DNA from: Synechococcus sp. UW69
GTDB lineage: Bacteria; Cyanobacteriota; Cyanobacteriia; PCC-6307; Cyanobiaceae
Reading direction: 5' to 3'
Length of the DNA stretch: 64,000 bases
NCBI RefSeq assembly: GCF_900474185.1
Contig: NZ_UCNW01000011.1
Coordinates: 248,001 to 312,000, forward strand
Below, piece by piece: positions 62,792 to 64,000 of this stretch. The position numbers and the translations under genes were made by a program. Below the pieces are notes generated by a model, which worked only from the letters and a program-made list of their open reading frames with translations, made no database searches and was not told where the DNA came from. How positions within the stretch are numbered: position 1 is the stretch's first letter; each line of letters begins with the position of its first letter.

Positions 62792-62893
62792 TCAGTCGTC
62801 GCCCTGCAGTTTCAGCAGCAGAGCACCACCAGCGAGGCCGATGGGAATCAACACCCAGAAGATCGCAGCAGTTCCAAAAATCTCAGCAGCCAT
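62792..62893 (-). CDS. petM: Cytochrome b6f complex subunit PetM
   Basis: 33 residues: [20 protein letters not shown], then [13 protein letters not shown]. This is the PetM signature, a single-helix subunit of the b6f complex. ATG at 62893; a longer frame running upstream is a shadow of trm1. It is 28 nt past the trm1 stop and 56 nt before the ycf39 start in the same direction. A 6-bp inverted repeat CGACTG/CAGTCG at 62784-62798 spans its stop. Confidence 0.93.
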   Translation of the reverse strand: MAAEIFGTAAIFWVLIPIGLAGGALLLKLQGDD

Positions 62894-62921
62894 GGTCTGG
62901 GCAAAGCGATCGCACGCCCAT

Positions 62922-64000
62922 TTAAATCCCTTCCCCCCGCAGGCTGGTGCAGATCTGTAACAGCTGCGGCAATTCCGCATCGGTTCGGACCTGTGCTGGC
63001 ATGACTCCACTGGCACTTGCGCGGTAGCCCTCGGCATGGAGCGCCTGCACCAGTCGAGCGAGGGCTGGCGGCCCACCGCCTCCCAATCGCGAGGCCAGCT
63101 CATCTGTAGGCCAGACCGTGGGGCAATCCCCCGGATCCGCCTGCAGGCGCCGTAACAAGCGCAGGGTGACAGGGCTGATCTGCTGAAGACCAAGGTCTTG
63201 GGCATCGGCAATGAGCTGCTGCAAAAGAGGCTCTTCCTGCAGAGGACCAATCCACAAAGGGCCACTGATGCTCCACCTCCCCTGACCGTCCACGCAATGA
63301 CAAGCAGGCCAGCCGCTGAGCTTCAGCAGAGGCTGCACCCGTTGAGCACCGCATCGTTCACAACGCGCCACCAGCCCAAGCTTCTTCTCATCGCCCGCTG
63401 GGATCTGACGCAGCAAGCGCAGGGCGAGGCGAAAGGTGCGCCCTTCACTGAAGCTGAACAGGGGCTGCACACCACGGCCCAGAAGCCAGGCCTGCCGGGC
63501 CACCAGGCCAATCTGCTGCCGCAGGGCCATTTCCCAACTAGCGGGATGCACGCGGGCTGCGGCACCAAGGCTTCGAATCGCACCAACACGGTCATGACCG
63601 GTGGGGGAACGGCCATCCGTCGATGCCAGAAACAACAGGCCGTCGAAGCGCAAAGCCTGAAGGACCGGCTGAATCAAGCTCCCCGAAGCCCCAAAGGCAT
63701 CGAGGTCGATGAAATCGAACCGCTGACGCTGAAGGATCGACCGATAAAGCAACAAATCTGCCGCCTCCGCGCTGAGCCGCGTTGAACACCCCAATGCCTG
63801 CACATTGGACTGGATCAGCGGCAGCCGATCCGGATCACCATCGTTGATCCAGAGCTCTGTCTCAGCGGCATCGCTGCCCAACGCCTCCAGGCCCCAGCGC
63901 AGCGCCCTGATCCCGCAACCGGCCATCAGATCAAGCCAACGGAGTGGTTGCGTTGCGCTTGCCTTCTGGTGGCGGGCCAGCAACACCGACAGATCGCGTG
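62922..64000 (-). CDS. trm1: tRNA (guanine26-N2)-dimethyltransferase Trm1 (partial, 5' end outside window)
   Basis: About 359 residues are visible; the frame continues past 64000. SAM motif [14 protein letters not shown], then the [16 protein letters not shown] active-site region, the zinc-like cluster [13 protein letters not shown] followed by CHC, and a C-terminal RNA-binding part. This matches Trm1, found in archaea, eukaryotes and some bacteria including cyanobacteria, which dimethylates G26 of tRNA. The N-terminus and start are outside the window. Confidence 0.85.
   Translation of the reverse strand, partial: RDLSVLLARHQKASATQPLRWLDLMAGCGIRALRWGLEALGSDAAETELWINDGDPDRLPLIQSNVQALGCSTRLSAEAADLLLYRSILQRQRFDFIDLDAFGASGSLIQPVLQALRFDGLLFLASTDGRSPTGHDRVGAIRSLGAAARVHPASWEMALRQQIGLVARQAWLLGRGVQPLFSFSEGRTFRLALRLLRQIPAGDEKKLGLVARCERCGAQRVQPLLKLSGWPACHCVDGQGRWSISGPLWIGPLQEEPLLQQLIADAQDLGLQQISPVTLRLLRRLQADPGDCPTVWPTDELASRLGGGGPPALARLVQALHAEGYRASASGVMPAQVRTDAELPQLLQICTSLRGEGI

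Noticed and set aside
62792-63265. 157-codon frame ending at petM
   Set aside because: Only the last 33 codons are real (PetM); the rest is a shadow of trm1.

Overview
The window reads as chromosome of a marine picocyanobacterium, most likely a Synechococcus of the marine cluster. The evidence is gene content and order: an IMP-dehydrogenase-like guaB3, the sRNA Yfr1 and trxA in a row; petG and petM of the cytochrome b6f complex; chlI, crtE and crtL of pigment synthesis; an NTRC-type thioredoxin reductase; a three-part pntA/pntB; and several small proteins of cyanobacterial type. Genes are densely packed with many 1-4 nt stop/start overlaps and frequent TTG or GTG starts. I saw no tRNA, rRNA, insertion sequence, prophage or CRISPR array.

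Layout. 1-2060 (minus): folD, a 2OG-Fe(II) oxygenase-like gene and the 5' part of crtE. 2130-6212: a 7TM-HD phosphohydrolase, then minus-strand clusters (secreted protein, RluA-type synthase, SemiSWEET; MTH1187-like protein and a small partner). 6300-7650: small unknown proteins including a Nif11-domain protein. 7588-11750: an orphan sugar ABC permease, leuA and a GH57 enzyme. 11836-15870: a 1344-residue autotransporter, the most unusual gene here. 16226-22460: crtL, gyrA, a CAAD-domain membrane protein, guaB3, Yfr1 and trxA. 22483-31919: hisH, rsmD with petG antisense to its 3' end, cytM, a TrmH-family methyltransferase, a beta-lactamase-fold protein, a DUF3370 protein, chlI, ruvC, 5-formyl-THF cyclo-ligase, sufE and homoserine dehydrogenase. 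32084-37842: a partial peptide-type ABC system, a DUF1400 hydrolase and an MFS protein. 37942-39081: a sulfotransferase-like gene beside AT-rich DNA. 39246-49780: ychF, an efflux adaptor, polA, cysS, an NSS symporter, dxr and a ferredoxin-like protein. 49781-51418: AT-rich DNA around a frameshifted fatty-acid desaturase. 51419-64000: a YheT-like hydrolase, the pnt operon, a helicase, NTRC, infA, an rRNA pseudouridine synthase, an ArsM-like methyltransferase, a Ycf39-like protein, petM and the partial trm1.

Most genes are core photosynthetic and housekeeping functions. Accessory character is clearest at the autotransporter, the sulfotransferase gene and the desaturase region. Three genes (desaturase, helicase, MFS protein) each look as if one base is missing in a short homopolymer. 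This could be real decay or slippage, or a base-calling artefact, and should be checked before any of them is called a pseudogene. I did not find a convincing new multi-gene system. The best candidates for new biology are the autotransporter with its calcium-binding-type repeats, the perfect palindromes in two divergent promoter regions, and the unknown Cys/His-rich gene divergent from the transhydrogenase operon.
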